A stretch of DNA of 64,000 nucleotides from Deltaproteobacteria bacterium (GTDB lineage: Bacteria; Myxococcota_A; UBA9160; UBA6930). Shown here in pieces: positions 44,659-53,820 of this stretch. Location: NCBI GenBank assembly GCA_016875395.1, contig VGRF01000016.1:33460-97459 (forward strand), read 5' to 3'. Position 1 is the stretch's first letter, and each line of letters begins with the position of its first letter. Position numbers and translations under genes: made by a program. The notes under the pieces were generated by a model. It was not told the DNA's origin, did not search any database, and was given only the letters and a program-made list of their open reading frames with translations.

Positions 44659-45327
44659 ATGGCCGCACGAAAGAGCGCTCGCAGCCGCGCCGAACCGCGC
44701 CCGGACGGGCGGGCCTCCGCCGTCCCGCGCCGCCGCGGCCGGCCGCCGCTCGCGGACAGGGCGCGCCTGCTCGACGCCGCTGAGAGCGTGATTCGCCGCC
44801 ACGGCGCGACCGTTTCGCTGGACCGCATCGCGGCGAAGGCGGGCGTGACGAAGCCAGTCCTCTTTGCGCACATCGGCGACCGGCGCGCGCTCGTGTACGC
44901 GCTCTCCGAGCGCCTGCTCACGCGCATGGAGGCTGCAGCGCAAGCCGCGGTCGCCGCGGCGGGCGGTGGCTCCGCCGTGCTCGAGCGCCTGATCCGCGCG
45001 CAGCTCGAGACGATCGCGGCGGACAGGCACCTCTACGCGTTCGTGAACGGCGCCGGCGCCGGCGACACCGACCTCGCCGGCACGCTCGAGTTCGCGAACC
45101 GCTCGGCGGCGCCGCTGATCGCCGGCATCGCGGACGCGCGCGTGCGGGCGGGGCTAGACCCCGCGCCCGCCGAAGCGTGGGGCCACGCGATCATCGGCGT
45201 GCTGCACATGACGGGGCTGTGGTGGCTGCAGAAGCCCGCGGCCGAGCGAGACGCCGCGCAGCTCGCGGCGCAGCTGACGGACTTGTTGTGGAACGGACTC
45301 GCGCCGCGTGGGCGCGCACAGGAGTGA
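44659..45327 (+). CDS. TetR-family transcriptional regulator
   Basis: 222 aa. Basic N-terminal arm (ARKSARSRAEPRPDGRASAV), then the helix-turn-helix: ARLLDAAESVIRRHGATVSL, DRIAAKAGVTKPVLFAHIGD, RRALVYALSERLL. The helical C-terminal domain (LEFANRSAAPLIAGIADARV, WGHAIIGVLHMTGLWWL) should bind a hydrophobic effector. Divergent from one SDR and immediately upstream of another, so it probably represses both. Confidence 0.92.
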   Translation: MAARKSARSRAEPRPDGRASAVPRRRGRPPLADRARLLDAAESVIRRHGATVSLDRIAAKAGVTKPVLFAHIGDRRALVYALSERLLTRMEAAAQAAVAAAGGGSAVLERLIRAQLETIAADRHLYAFVNGAGAGDTDLAGTLEFANRSAAPLIAGIADARVRAGLDPAPAEAWGHAIIGVLHMTGLWWLQKPAAERDAAQLAAQLTDLLWNGLAPRGRAQE

Positions 45328-45329
45328 AG

Positions 45330-46118
45330 ATGAAGACGCTCGAAGGCAAGGTGGCAGTTGTTACGGGCGCGAGCCGCGGCATCGGGAAGGGCATCGCGAT
45401 GGCGCTCGGCGACGCCGGCGCGACGGTCTACGTCACGGGGCGCACCGTGGCTGCGGGGCAGGCGAAGCTGCCGGGCACGATCGGCGAGACGGCGGAGCAA
45501 GTGACGAAGCGCGGCGGGCGCGGCATCGCGGTTGCGTGCGATCACGGCGACGACGCGCAGATCAAGCGCCTGTTCGAGCGCGTCGCCGACGAGACCCGCG
45601 GCCAGCTGGATGTGCTCGTCAACAACGTCTACAAGATCCCGGACCCGCCGGCGTGGGGCGGCGGCTTCTGGGAGCACCCCATCTCGATCTGGGACGACCA
45701 GGTCGGCATCGGGCTGCGCAGCCACTACGTCGCCTCGGTGTACGGCGCGCCGATGATGGTGCGCGCGAAGCGCGGGCTGATCTTGAACATCTCCTCGCCC
45801 GCGGGCGGCATGTACATCTTCAGCGCTTCCTACGGCGTCGGGAAAGCGGGGATGGACCGGCTCGCCAAAGACATGGCGCACGAGCTGAAGCCGCACGGGG
45901 TCGCGGCGGTGTCGCTCTGGCCGGGGGCGGTGAAGACGGAGTTCGTGATCGAGGCGGCGAAGACGGGGAACATGGACATCTCGAAAGCGGAGTCGCCGCT
46001 GTTCACCGGCCGCGCGGTAGTGGCGCTTGCGAGCGATCCGAAGGTGATGGAGAAGAGCGGGCGCGTGATGATCGTGGCGGATCTCGCGAAGGAGTACGGG
46101 TTCCGCGACGAGGCGTAG
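45330..46118 (+). CDS. SDR-family oxidoreductase (DHRS1-like)
   Basis: 262 aa. VAVVTGASRGIGKGIAMALG, YVTGRTVAAGQAKLPGTIGE, GRGIAVACDHGDDAQIKRLF, LDVLVNNVYKIPDPPAWGGG, and NISSPAGGMY with YGVGKAGMDRLAKDMAHEL (Tyr-x3-Lys). The long insertion after beta-2 and the NNVY segment resemble the DHRS1 group rather than classical SDRs. It starts 2 bp after the TetR stop with GGAG ahead, so it is co-transcribed with the regulator. Confidence 0.88.
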   Translation: MKTLEGKVAVVTGASRGIGKGIAMALGDAGATVYVTGRTVAAGQAKLPGTIGETAEQVTKRGGRGIAVACDHGDDAQIKRLFERVADETRGQLDVLVNNVYKIPDPPAWGGGFWEHPISIWDDQVGIGLRSHYVASVYGAPMMVRAKRGLILNISSPAGGMYIFSASYGVGKAGMDRLAKDMAHELKPHGVAAVSLWPGAVKTEFVIEAAKTGNMDISKAESPLFTGRAVVALASDPKVMEKSGRVMIVADLAKEYGFRDEA

Positions 46119-46137
46119 TTGTTATTGGCGGCGCTGG

Positions 46138-46522
46138 TTCGTGGCTTGGGTGCGCGGCTCTCGCTTCGCTCGAGCGCGCGTGCGCGGTGCTTGGTTGCTG
46201 GCGCTCTCGTTCGTGAAGCCGCCGCGCGGTCCGGCGGGGGCTCGCTCTGCTCGACCGCGTGGGCGCGTCTGGTGGTTGCCGTGCGGAGACCGAGGATTTT
46301 GGCGCCGAGATTCGAGCGTAAGCGCGCCCACGCCCGGGTACTCGCGCCGCGACCCCCGCCTCCCCGCGCGGCTCCTCGGCGGTGCGGCGTCATCACGCGC
46401 CGTGTGGGTGGCGTTGTGACGCGACTGCGCCATCGAGGCGCAGTCGCGTCACTTCCGAGGTGGGTTGCGCGTCGCGCGGTTGGGTCGTGTCTCGCGCTCG
46501 TGGCTCGGGTGCGCGGCTCGCG
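46138..46522. repeat. intergenic repeat, copy A (downstream of the helicase gene)
   Basis: About 385 bp that align end to end, in the same orientation, with 48133-48515. One block (from CGCCCACGCCCGGG to CGCGGCTCCT) differs at a single base over ~54 positions; other parts differ by substitutions and small indels. Small indels break any shared frame, so it is probably non-coding. The 450 bp from the SDR stop (46118) to the helicase stop (46569) hold this element and nothing else. Confidence 0.85.
46416..46452. other. perfect 16-bp hairpin inside repeat copy A
   Basis: GTGACGCGACTGCGCC, loop ATCGA, then GGCGCAGTCGCGTCAC. All 16 bp pair. The same stem with loop GTCGA occurs in copy B. Confidence 0.9.
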
Positions 46523-46568
46523 AGGTAGTCGGGCTTCGGCGCGGGTTCGCGCTCGGGCTTGTTAGGGG

Positions 46569-48089
46569 CTAGTGGCGGCCGCCGCGGCCGCCGCCTCCGC
46601 CGCCGGGGCGTCGGCGTCCGCGGCCGCCGCCTCCGCGGCGTCCGCCGCCGTCGCGCCGGCCTCCGCCGCCGTGGCCGCGTTCGAGGAATTCGGGCGCGCG
46701 AGGCGCTTCGGCTTGCTGTAAGTCGGCGCTCGCGGAGGCTTCGTCGTGGACGCCGGTGTCGGGGCGGTGCTCTTTGAGATAGAGCGCGGCGATGGCGGCG
46801 AGGTCTTTCAGGCCTTCTTCGTGGCTCGCCATCTTGCGGATGAGCGGGACGATGCGGTCGATCTTCCACTCGCGATCGCGCGGGGTCATGTGGCGCGACT
46901 CGTGCTCGATCTTGACTTCGAGGCGTTCGCGGATGCGGTCGAGCAGCATTTCTTCCGTCGGCAGCGGGCGCTCTTGGATGGCGATGCCCGTGACTTTCTG
47001 GATGTTGCGGAAGTTGCCGATGTCGAGGCCCGAGACGAGAGAGAGTGCGACGCCAGCTTTGCCTGCGCGGCCGGTGCGGCCCGTGCGGTGCACGTAGACC
47101 TCGGCGTTCTCGGGCGCGGCGTAGCCGATCACGTGCGACAGGTCGCTGATGTCGATGCCGCGCGCCGCCACGTCAGTCGCGACGAGGATGCGCAGCTCGC
47201 CCGCTTTGATGCGTGCCATCGCGCGCTCGCGCGCGGCTTGCGTCAAGTCGCCGCTGATCTGGTCGGCGTCGAAGCCGTGGCGCTGGAGGTACGACGTCAC
47301 GAAGCGCACGTCGTCCTTCGTGTTGCAGAAGATGATCGCGCTCTCGGGATCTTCCATTTCGAGAACGCGGCGCAGGTTGGACTCTTTCTCCTGCGCGGTC
47401 GTCACGTAGTACGCATGCTCGATCTCGCTCGGCGAGGCGTGTCCCTCGACGAGCGAGAGGAACTTCGGCTCGTGGAGGAAGTTGCGCGAGAGCGACAGGA
47501 CTTTCTCCGGCATCGTCGCGGAGAAGAGGCAGCTCTGGCGCTTGTTAGGGAGATAGCTCTTGATCTCCTTCATGTCGGGCCAGAAGCCGAGCGAGAGCAG
47601 CTCGTCGGCTTCGTCGAACACGACGACCCGCACTTCGCCGAGCTTCATGCGGCCGGCGCCGAGGTGATCGAGGATGCGTCCCGGCGTGCCGACGACGACG
47701 TGTGCGCCCTTCTCGAGGCCCTCGTTCTGCGGGCCGTACGCGACGCCGCCGTAGATCGGCAGACAGCGCACGCCGAGGTGTTTGCCGAGCGCGGTGATCT
47801 CGCCGGTGATCTGGTTGGCGAGCTCACGCGTGGGAGCAAGTACGAGCGCCTGGGTCACGGGTAGCGCGGTGTCGATCGCGCTGATGATCGGGATGCCGAA
47901 GGCGCCGGTCTTCCCGCTGCCGGTGCGCGCCTGCACGATGATGTCGGAGCCTTCGCGCATGAGCGGGATGGCCTGCGCTTGCACGGGCATCGGCGCGGTC
48001 CAACCGAGGTCGGCGATGCCGAGGCGGAGGGGTTCGGGGAGGTCGGAGAAGAGCGTGTCGGTGGGTTCGGTGGTCAAAGTGCGCGGCAT
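46569..48089 (-). CDS. DEAD-box ATP-dependent RNA helicase with RGG-rich tail
   Basis: 506 aa. Q motif (PMPVQAQAIPL), I ARTGSGKTGAF, Ia APTRELANQ, Ib TPGRILDHL, II VVFDEADELL, III FSATMPEKV, IV IIFCNTKDDV, V VATDVAARGIDI, VI HRTGRTGRAG. After the helicase core comes a helical stretch similar to the CsdA/DeaD dimer region, then a Gly/Arg-rich end (GGGGRRDGGGRRGGGGRGRR) for unspecific RNA binding. Likely works in ribosome assembly, mRNA decay or cold adaptation. The start is the ATG at 48089, without a clear ribosome site. It is flanked on both sides by the same intergenic repeat. Confidence 0.93.
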   Translation of the reverse strand: MPRTLTTEPTDTLFSDLPEPLRLGIADLGWTAPMPVQAQAIPLMREGSDIIVQARTGSGKTGAFGIPIISAIDTALPVTQALVLAPTRELANQITGEITALGKHLGVRCLPIYGGVAYGPQNEGLEKGAHVVVGTPGRILDHLGAGRMKLGEVRVVVFDEADELLSLGFWPDMKEIKSYLPNKRQSCLFSATMPEKVLSLSRNFLHEPKFLSLVEGHASPSEIEHAYYVTTAQEKESNLRRVLEMEDPESAIIFCNTKDDVRFVTSYLQRHGFDADQISGDLTQAARERAMARIKAGELRILVATDVAARGIDISDLSHVIGYAAPENAEVYVHRTGRTGRAGKAGVALSLVSGLDIGNFRNIQKVTGIAIQERPLPTEEMLLDRIRERLEVKIEHESRHMTPRDREWKIDRIVPLIRKMASHEEGLKDLAAIAALYLKEHRPDTGVHDEASASADLQQAEAPRAPEFLERGHGGGGRRDGGGRRGGGGRGRRRPGGGGGGRGGRH

Positions 48090-48132
48090 CGTACAGACAT
48101 GAGGTGGTGATCGCTGCGGGGTGGAGTGCTCG

Positions 48133-48515
48133 TTCGTGGCTTGGGTGCGCGGCTCTCGCTTTGCTCGAGCGCGCTTGCGGGGCTGATTGGGTGTTGGCGC
48201 TCTCGTTCGGGGCGCCGCCGCGCGGTCCGGCGGGGGTCGCTTTGCTCGACCGCGTGGGCGCGTCTGGGTCAAGCCTTGCGCTGACCGAGGATTCTGGCGC
48301 GATGCATCCGAGCGTGAGCGCGCCCACGCCCGGGCACTCGCGCCGCGACCCCCGCCTCCCCGCGCGGCTCCTTGCCATGCGTCGTCGTCACGCGACGGGT
48401 GGGTGGGGAGGTGACGCGACTGCGCCGTCGAGGCGCAGTCGCGTCACTTCGGAGGTGCCGTGCTCTCGCGAGCTTGGGATGGTCTCTCGTTCGTGGCTCG
48501 GGTGCGCGGCTCGCG
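48133..48515. repeat. intergenic repeat, copy B (upstream of the helicase gene)
   Basis: Second copy, direct orientation, spanning most of the 521 bp between the helicase start (48089) and gatC (48611). It must hold or sit beside the promoters of both divergent genes. Copy B ends, like copy A starts, with a ~46-bp sub-repeat (TTCGTGGCTCGGGTGCGCGG...), which continues a little past 48515. Confidence 0.85.
48411..48447. other. perfect 16-bp hairpin inside repeat copy B
   Basis: GTGACGCGACTGCGCC, loop GTCGA, GGCGCAGTCGCGTCAC. Same arms as in copy A; only one loop base differs. Confidence 0.9.
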
Positions 48516-48610
48516 CTTTGCGCGAGCGCGCGTGCAGCGATCTGGGTGGCGCCGTTCCATCTCCGTAGGAGCGCGGAGTCGAGTGTTGTCGCGGCTAAGG
48601 TGTCGCGCCT

Positions 48611-48916
48611 ATGTCGTCTGTTTCGCGGGCAGAGGTTCGGCGCATCGCGCGGCTGGCGCGGATTCGCGTTGGGGATGAGGAGGCGGATGCGCTGGGGCGC
48701 GATCTCGCGGCGACGCTCGAGTACGTGAAGCTGCTCGATGAGGTGGATGTTTCGGGGGTTGCGGAGACGTCGACCGTGATGCCGCTGGCGACACCGTTTC
48801 GTGTCGACGAGGTGGCGGCAGCGATGGAGCCGGAGAGCGTGGTGATGAATGCGCCGGCGCACGAGGGCTCGGCGTTTGCGGTGCCGAAGGTGCTCGGCGC
48901 GGAAGCGGAAGGCTGA
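48611..48916 (+). CDS. gatC: Asp-tRNA(Asn)/Glu-tRNA(Gln) amidotransferase subunit C
   Basis: 101 aa, normal length. It has RAEVRRIARLARIRVGDEEA, LEYVKLLDEVDVSGVAETS and the C-terminal proline-poor clamp (APAHEGSAFAVPKVLG). GatC wraps around GatA and stabilises the complex. First gene of gatC-gatA-gatB, all on the plus strand with 5-bp or overlapping joints. Its upstream region is the intergenic repeat B. Confidence 0.95.
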   Translation: MSSVSRAEVRRIARLARIRVGDEEADALGRDLAATLEYVKLLDEVDVSGVAETSTVMPLATPFRVDEVAAAMEPESVVMNAPAHEGSAFAVPKVLGAEAEG

Positions 48917-48921
48917 GCGCG

Positions 48922-50391
48922 GTGGCGGAGGCGCTCGGCACGGTGGCGGAGCTGCGCGCGGCGCTCGATGCGGGTGCGCTGAGCGCGGTGGAGTTGGTGC
49001 GGCGCTCGGTCGCGCGCGGGCGGGCGCTCGATTCGGTGCTGAATGCGACGCGGTCGTGGCGTGCTCGCGCGGAGGAAGAGGCAGCGGCTTCGGATGCGCG
49101 GCGGGCGCGCGGCGAGAAGCTGTCGGCGCTCGACGGGATTCCCGTCGCGATCAAGGACTGCATCGTGCAGGCGGGCGAGCCTGCGACGGCGGCGTCGAAG
49201 ATCCTCGCCGGGTACGTCTCGCCGTTCGATGCGACGGCGGTAGCGCGGCTGCGCGCGGCGGGCGCGGTGATCGTGGCGCGCACGAACATGGACGAGTTCG
49301 CGATGGGCTCATCGACGGCGCACAGTTGTTATGGACCGGCGCGCAATCCGTGGGACTTGGAGCGCTCGCCGGGCGGCTCGTCGGGCGGGTCGGCGGCGGT
49401 GGTGGCTGCGGGCATCGTGCCGCTCGCGCTGGGCAGCGATACGGGCGGCTCGGTGCGGCAGCCGTCTTCGCTGTGCGGCGTGACGGGGATGAAGCCGACG
49501 TACGGGCGCGTCTCGCGGCTCGGGCTGATCGCGTACGCGTCGTCGCTCGATCAGATCGGGCCGTTCGGGCGCACCGCGGCGGACTGCGCGGCGCTGCTCG
49601 ACGTGATCGCGGGGCACGACGCGGCGGACTCGACCTCGCTACCCGAGGGCTCGCCGCGCGCCTCCGCTGCCCTGACAGGTGACGTCTCGGGCCTGCGCAT
49701 CGGGGTTCCGCGTGATGCGCTCGCGCTGCCTGGCGTCTCGCCCGCGGTGATCGCGCGCGTGCTCGAAGCGACCGACCAGCTCGCCCGCGCGGGCGCGAAG
49801 CTCGTGGACGTGTCGCTGCCGCACACGCGCTACGGGATCGCGGCCTACTACCTCGTGGCGACGGCGGAGGCCTCGAGCAATCTCGCGCGCTTCGACGGCA
49901 TGCGATACGGGCTGCGCGTTCCGGGCGACGGAGTGACCGCGACGATGGAGGCGACGCGCTCGCAGGGCTTCGGCGCCGAGGTGAAGCGGCGCGTGCTGCT
50001 CGGCACGTACGTGCTGAGCGCGGGTTATTACGACGCCTACTACAAGAAGGCGCAGCGCGTGCGCACGCTCCTGCGCCGCGATTTCGAGGAGGCATTTCGC
50101 GCCTGCGACGTGATCGCGACGCCGACGTCGCCCGAGGTGGCGTTCCGTTTCGACGCGAAGTCGGACCCCATCTCCGAGTACGTCGCCGACGTCTTCACCG
50201 TGCCGGCGAATCTCGCGGGCATTCCCGCGATCTCGGTGCCCTGCGGAACGGCGCAGCCGGAGGACGGCGGGCCGGAGCTGCCCGTCGGGCTTCAGCTGCT
50301 CGGGCGACCGCTCGAGGACGCGACCGTGCTGCGCGCGGCCGACGCGTATCAGCGTCTCACCGACCACCACACGCGGAGGCCGCCGCCGTGA
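48922..50391 (+). CDS. gatA: Asp-tRNA(Asn)/Glu-tRNA(Gln) amidotransferase subunit A
   Basis: 489 aa amidase-signature enzyme with the Ser-cis-Ser-Lys triad: Lys in GIPVAIKDCIV, GRTNMDEFAMGSS-like ARTNMDEFAMGS, and SPGGSSGGSAAVV. It frees ammonia from glutamine for transamidation of mischarged Glu-tRNA(Gln) or Asp-tRNA(Asn). It starts at a GTG 5 bp after gatC and overlaps gatB (GTGA). Confidence 0.95.
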   Translation: MAEALGTVAELRAALDAGALSAVELVRRSVARGRALDSVLNATRSWRARAEEEAAASDARRARGEKLSALDGIPVAIKDCIVQAGEPATAASKILAGYVSPFDATAVARLRAAGAVIVARTNMDEFAMGSSTAHSCYGPARNPWDLERSPGGSSGGSAAVVAAGIVPLALGSDTGGSVRQPSSLCGVTGMKPTYGRVSRLGLIAYASSLDQIGPFGRTAADCAALLDVIAGHDAADSTSLPEGSPRASAALTGDVSGLRIGVPRDALALPGVSPAVIARVLEATDQLARAGAKLVDVSLPHTRYGIAAYYLVATAEASSNLARFDGMRYGLRVPGDGVTATMEATRSQGFGAEVKRRVLLGTYVLSAGYYDAYYKKAQRVRTLLRRDFEEAFRACDVIATPTSPEVAFRFDAKSDPISEYVADVFTVPANLAGIPAISVPCGTAQPEDGGPELPVGLQLLGRPLEDATVLRAADAYQRLTDHHTRRPPP

Positions 50392-51821
50392 GCTGGGAGG
50401 TCGTGATCGGGCTCGAGGTGCACTGTCAGCTGCGCACGCGCAGCAAGCTGTTCTCGGCGTCGCCCGTCGCGTTCGGCGAGGAGCCGAACCACAGCGTGAC
50501 GCCGCTCGACCTCGCGCTGCCGGGCACGCTGCCCGTCATCAACGGCGCCGCGGTCGAGCTCGCGATCCGCGCAGCGCTCGCGACGCACTGCACGGTGCAC
50601 GAGCGATCCATCTTTGCGCGCAAGAACTACTTCTATCCCGATCTGCCGAAGGGCTATCAGATCTCGCAGTACGAGGAGCCGCTCGCGACGGGCGGCTGGG
50701 TCGAGATCGAGAGCGCGAGCGGCGGCGCGCTGCGCGTGCGGCTCACGCGCATCCACATGGAAGAGGACGCGGGCAAGTCGATTCACGACGCGGCGCACGA
50801 CGACACGCTGATCGACTTGAACCGCGCCGGCGTGCCGCTGATCGAGATCGTGTCGGAACCGGATCTGCGCAGCCCCGCCGATGCCGCGGAGTATCTGCGC
50901 AAGCTGCGCGAGATCGTGCGCGGCGTGGGCGCGTCGGACGCGGAGTTGGAGAAGGGGCAGTTCCGCTGCGACGCGAACGTTTCGATTCGCCGGCCGGGGG
51001 ATTCGAAGCTCGGAACGCGCAGCGAGATCAAGAACCTCAACTCGTTCCGCTTCGTCGAGGCCGCGATCGAGCGCGAGGTGACGCGCCAGATCGAGATCCT
51101 CGAGGGCGGCGGCAAGATCGTGCAGGCGACCCTCGGCTACGACGCCGAGCGCGATCGCATCTTCACGATGCGCACCAAAGAGAACGCGGACGACTACCGC
51201 TACTTCCCCGACCCGGATCTGATTCCTCTCGTCGTCTCCGCTGCGCGCATCGCCGAGATTCGCGCCGCGTTGCCCGAGCTCGCCGATGCGCGCGAGCAGC
51301 GTTTCGCTTTGCAGTACGCGCTCGCGGCGAAGGACGCGGCGCTGCTCGCGGGCGACGCGCAGCTGTCGGCGTGGTTCGAGGCGGCGGCGCGCGCGCACGG
51401 CAGCGCCAAGTCCGTGGCGAACTGGGTGATTCGCGACGTGCTCGGCGCGCTGAAGGAGAGGGGCGCCGAGCTCGCCGCGGTGAAGCTCGCGCCCGAGGCG
51501 TTCGGCGCGCTCGTGAAGCTCGCGGACGACGGCAGAGTCACGGTGAAGAACGCGCGCGCCCTGCTCGCCGAGCTGTTGTGGGCGGGCGGCGACCCCGCGG
51601 CGCTGATCGCCGAGCGCGGCCTCGCGGCCGTTTCGGATACGGGAGCGCTCGAAGCCGAAGCGAACGCGGTGATCGAGGCGAACGAGAAGGCGGTCGCGTC
51701 GTTCCGCGCGGGCGATGCGAAGTCGCTGAACTTCCTGATGGGCCAGGTGATGAAGCGCACCCAGGGCAAGGCCGACCCCGCCGCAGTTCGGGAGATTCTC
51801 ACGCGCAAGCTCGGAGGCTGA
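50388..51821 (+). CDS. gatB: Asp-tRNA(Asn)/Glu-tRNA(Gln) amidotransferase subunit B
   Basis: 477 aa. VVIGLEVHCQLRTRSKLFSA, ARKNYFYPDLPKGYQISQYE, IHMEEDAGKSIHD, LIDLNRAGVPLIEIVSEPD, and the YqeY-like tail domain ending GQVMKRTQGKADPAAVREIL. The zinc-site cysteines of many GatB proteins are absent near the start (PNHSVTPLDLALPG), as in some lineages. It activates the tRNA-bound acid with ATP and accepts ammonia from GatA. Confidence 0.95.
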   Translation: MSWEVVIGLEVHCQLRTRSKLFSASPVAFGEEPNHSVTPLDLALPGTLPVINGAAVELAIRAALATHCTVHERSIFARKNYFYPDLPKGYQISQYEEPLATGGWVEIESASGGALRVRLTRIHMEEDAGKSIHDAAHDDTLIDLNRAGVPLIEIVSEPDLRSPADAAEYLRKLREIVRGVGASDAELEKGQFRCDANVSIRRPGDSKLGTRSEIKNLNSFRFVEAAIEREVTRQIEILEGGGKIVQATLGYDAERDRIFTMRTKENADDYRYFPDPDLIPLVVSAARIAEIRAALPELADAREQRFALQYALAAKDAALLAGDAQLSAWFEAAARAHGSAKSVANWVIRDVLGALKERGAELAAVKLAPEAFGALVKLADDGRVTVKNARALLAELLWAGGDPAALIAERGLAAVSDTGALEAEANAVIEANEKAVASFRAGDAKSLNFLMGQVMKRTQGKADPAAVREILTRKLGG

Positions 51822-51825
51822 GGCG

Positions 51826-53820
51826 ATGAAGCTCGCGGTCCGCGTGTTGTTAGGGCTCGGAGCGCTCTTCGCCGTCGCGCTGATCGCGCTCGCGATCGCG
51901 CTGCCGCGCATCGCGCGGCGACCCGAGGTGCGCGACGAGGTCGCGCGCGCCGCGCTCGAAGCCACGGGGCGCGAGCTGCGCTTCGGCGAGCTCGATGCCG
52001 GCGTGCTGCCCCCGCGCCTCATCGTCGCGAGCCCTGAGCTCGTCGCGCGCGAGGGCGACGCTCCGCTGCGCGCCGATCGTGTGGCGCTGCGCATCGCGCT
52101 CCTGCCGCTGCTCACCGGCAGTGTCGCGATCGACTCGCTCGTGCTCGAGGGCGCCGAGCTCTCGTTAGCGCGCACGCCGGCGGGCTTCGAGATTCCGGTC
52201 GTGCTCGCCGAGGGTGAGGCGGAGCCGACGACCGCGGAGTCGAGCCTCGATCTCGGCGTGCGCGAGGTGCGCATCGAGAGCTCGCGCGTCGCGCTGGTCG
52301 ATCGCATCGCCGTGCCCACCACGACGTGGCAGCTCGAAGACGTGAACGCACGCGCCTCCGGCGAGCTTCTCGCGCAGCGCCTCACGTTCGATGCGAGCGC
52401 GAAGCTCGCGAGCGGCGGCGACCTCTCGGTGTCGGGGAAGCTGAGCGGCGACGGCGAGCTCGGTGTTCAGGTGAAGCTGTCGACGCTCTCGCTCGCCGCG
52501 GCGAAGGCGTACTTCCCGGAAGGCGCGAGCGCCTCGGGTGAGGGCGACTTCGAGGTGACGCTCGCGGGGCCGACCGACTCCCTCTCGGGGCCGATCGCGG
52601 TGGATCTCGATGCCGCGCAGCTCGCCTTCACCGACAATTTCCGCAAGCCCGCGGGCGACACGCTGCGCATCACGGGCACGCTGTCGCTCGCGGGCGACGC
52701 GATCGCACTGACGGATGGTGCCCTCGAGCTGCGCGACCTCGAGACGCCGCTCGAAGTCGAGATGGCGCAGAAGACGCGCGCGAAGCTCGGTGGCGGCTCG
52801 CTCGACCTCACCGGGTGGGACGCGATCCTGCCCGCGCTCGCGGGCCTCGGCCTCACCGGCAAGCTCGCCTTCGACGATCTCGCGATCGGCATGGACCCGC
52901 TCTCGGTGCGCGGGCGCATCTCGCTGAACGAAGTCGCGATGCCGCTCGGCGAAAGACAAGTCGCGACCGTCACGATGAAGCTCGAAGGCTCCGGCGACGC
53001 GATCGAGGGCGCGGGGCCCCTAATAATCGGTGGCCAGCAGATTCCGCTCGAGCTGGGCGTGACGCGCCTCTCGCGTGAGATGCACCTCGCACTCGGCGCG
53101 AAGGCCAAGGGCCTCGACAGCGGCGCGATGGCCGTCGCCTTCGGCGCGCCCAAGGGCTCGATCGACGGGCCGCTCGCGATCGACGCCGATCTGCGCGCGC
53201 CGCTCGGCGGCGAGAAGTCGCTCACCGAGGCGCTCTCGGGTCCGCTCTCGTTCTCGATCGCGCCCGGCCGCTTGCCCGGCGTTTCGCTGCTGCGCGATGC
53301 GATGGACGCGCTCAGCGCGATCTCGAGCGTGGCGTCGATCTTCGGCAAGGCAGGCCAGAACGAGACCTTGCAGAAGTTCTACGACGACGAGTTCGAGGAG
53401 CTCGGCGGGTCGTTTCAGCTCGGCGGCGGCAAGGCGAGCACGGACGACCTCGCGATTCTCTACCGCGACTACCGCGTCGACCTAACAGGCGACATCGCGC
53501 TCGCGGACACCGCACTCGACCTCGAGGGCACGCTCACGATCTACGAGTCGGTCGACCAAGCCATCGCGAGCACGCCCGGCGCCTCCGCACCCGCGCGCAC
53601 CGTGAAGCGCGAGCTGCCGCTCGCCGAGGTGACGGGCACCGCGAGCGATCCCAGCGTTTCGATCTCGCCAAAGGGCGCCGTGAAGTTCGCGGCGGCGTAT
53701 CTCGGCGGCGGCAAGCTGCGCGAGACGATCGACGAGAAGGTGCCCGGCGCAAGCGGCGTGATCGACGCGCTCGGCGGGCTCTTCGGGGGCAAGAAGAAGA
53801 AGGGCGAGGACGCGGAGTGA
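51826..53820 (+). CDS. AsmA-family envelope protein
   Basis: 664 aa. One N-terminal membrane helix ([20 protein letters not shown]), then a long beta-rich periplasmic region with AsmA features: [51 protein letters not shown], and a C-terminal domain [18 protein letters not shown] ... [20 protein letters not shown]. AsmA-like proteins form hydrophobic grooves and help lipids or outer-membrane proteins cross the periplasm. It follows gatB by 4 bp and overlaps mtnA. Confidence 0.85.
   Translation: MKLAVRVLLGLGALFAVALIALAIALPRIARRPEVRDEVARAALEATGRELRFGELDAGVLPPRLIVASPELVAREGDAPLRADRVALRIALLPLLTGSVAIDSLVLEGAELSLARTPAGFEIPVVLAEGEAEPTTAESSLDLGVREVRIESSRVALVDRIAVPTTTWQLEDVNARASGELLAQRLTFDASAKLASGGDLSVSGKLSGDGELGVQVKLSTLSLAAAKAYFPEGASASGEGDFEVTLAGPTDSLSGPIAVDLDAAQLAFTDNFRKPAGDTLRITGTLSLAGDAIALTDGALELRDLETPLEVEMAQKTRAKLGGGSLDLTGWDAILPALAGLGLTGKLAFDDLAIGMDPLSVRGRISLNEVAMPLGERQVATVTMKLEGSGDAIEGAGPLIIGGQQIPLELGVTRLSREMHLALGAKAKGLDSGAMAVAFGAPKGSIDGPLAIDADLRAPLGGEKSLTEALSGPLSFSIAPGRLPGVSLLRDAMDALSAISSVASIFGKAGQNETLQKFYDDEFEELGGSFQLGGGKASTDDLAILYRDYRVDLTGDIALADTALDLEGTLTIYESVDQAIASTPGASAPARTVKRELPLAEVTGTASDPSVSISPKGAVKFAAAYLGGGKLRETIDEKVPGASGVIDALGGLFGGKKKKGEDAE

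Noticed and set aside
46119..46568. Possible small proteins in the intergenic repeats (for example an Arg/Pro-rich frame with RRDPRLPARLL)
   Set aside because: Short peptide blocks are shared by both copies, but indels shift the frame between them and no ribosome site precedes a start. DNA-level conservation explains it better.
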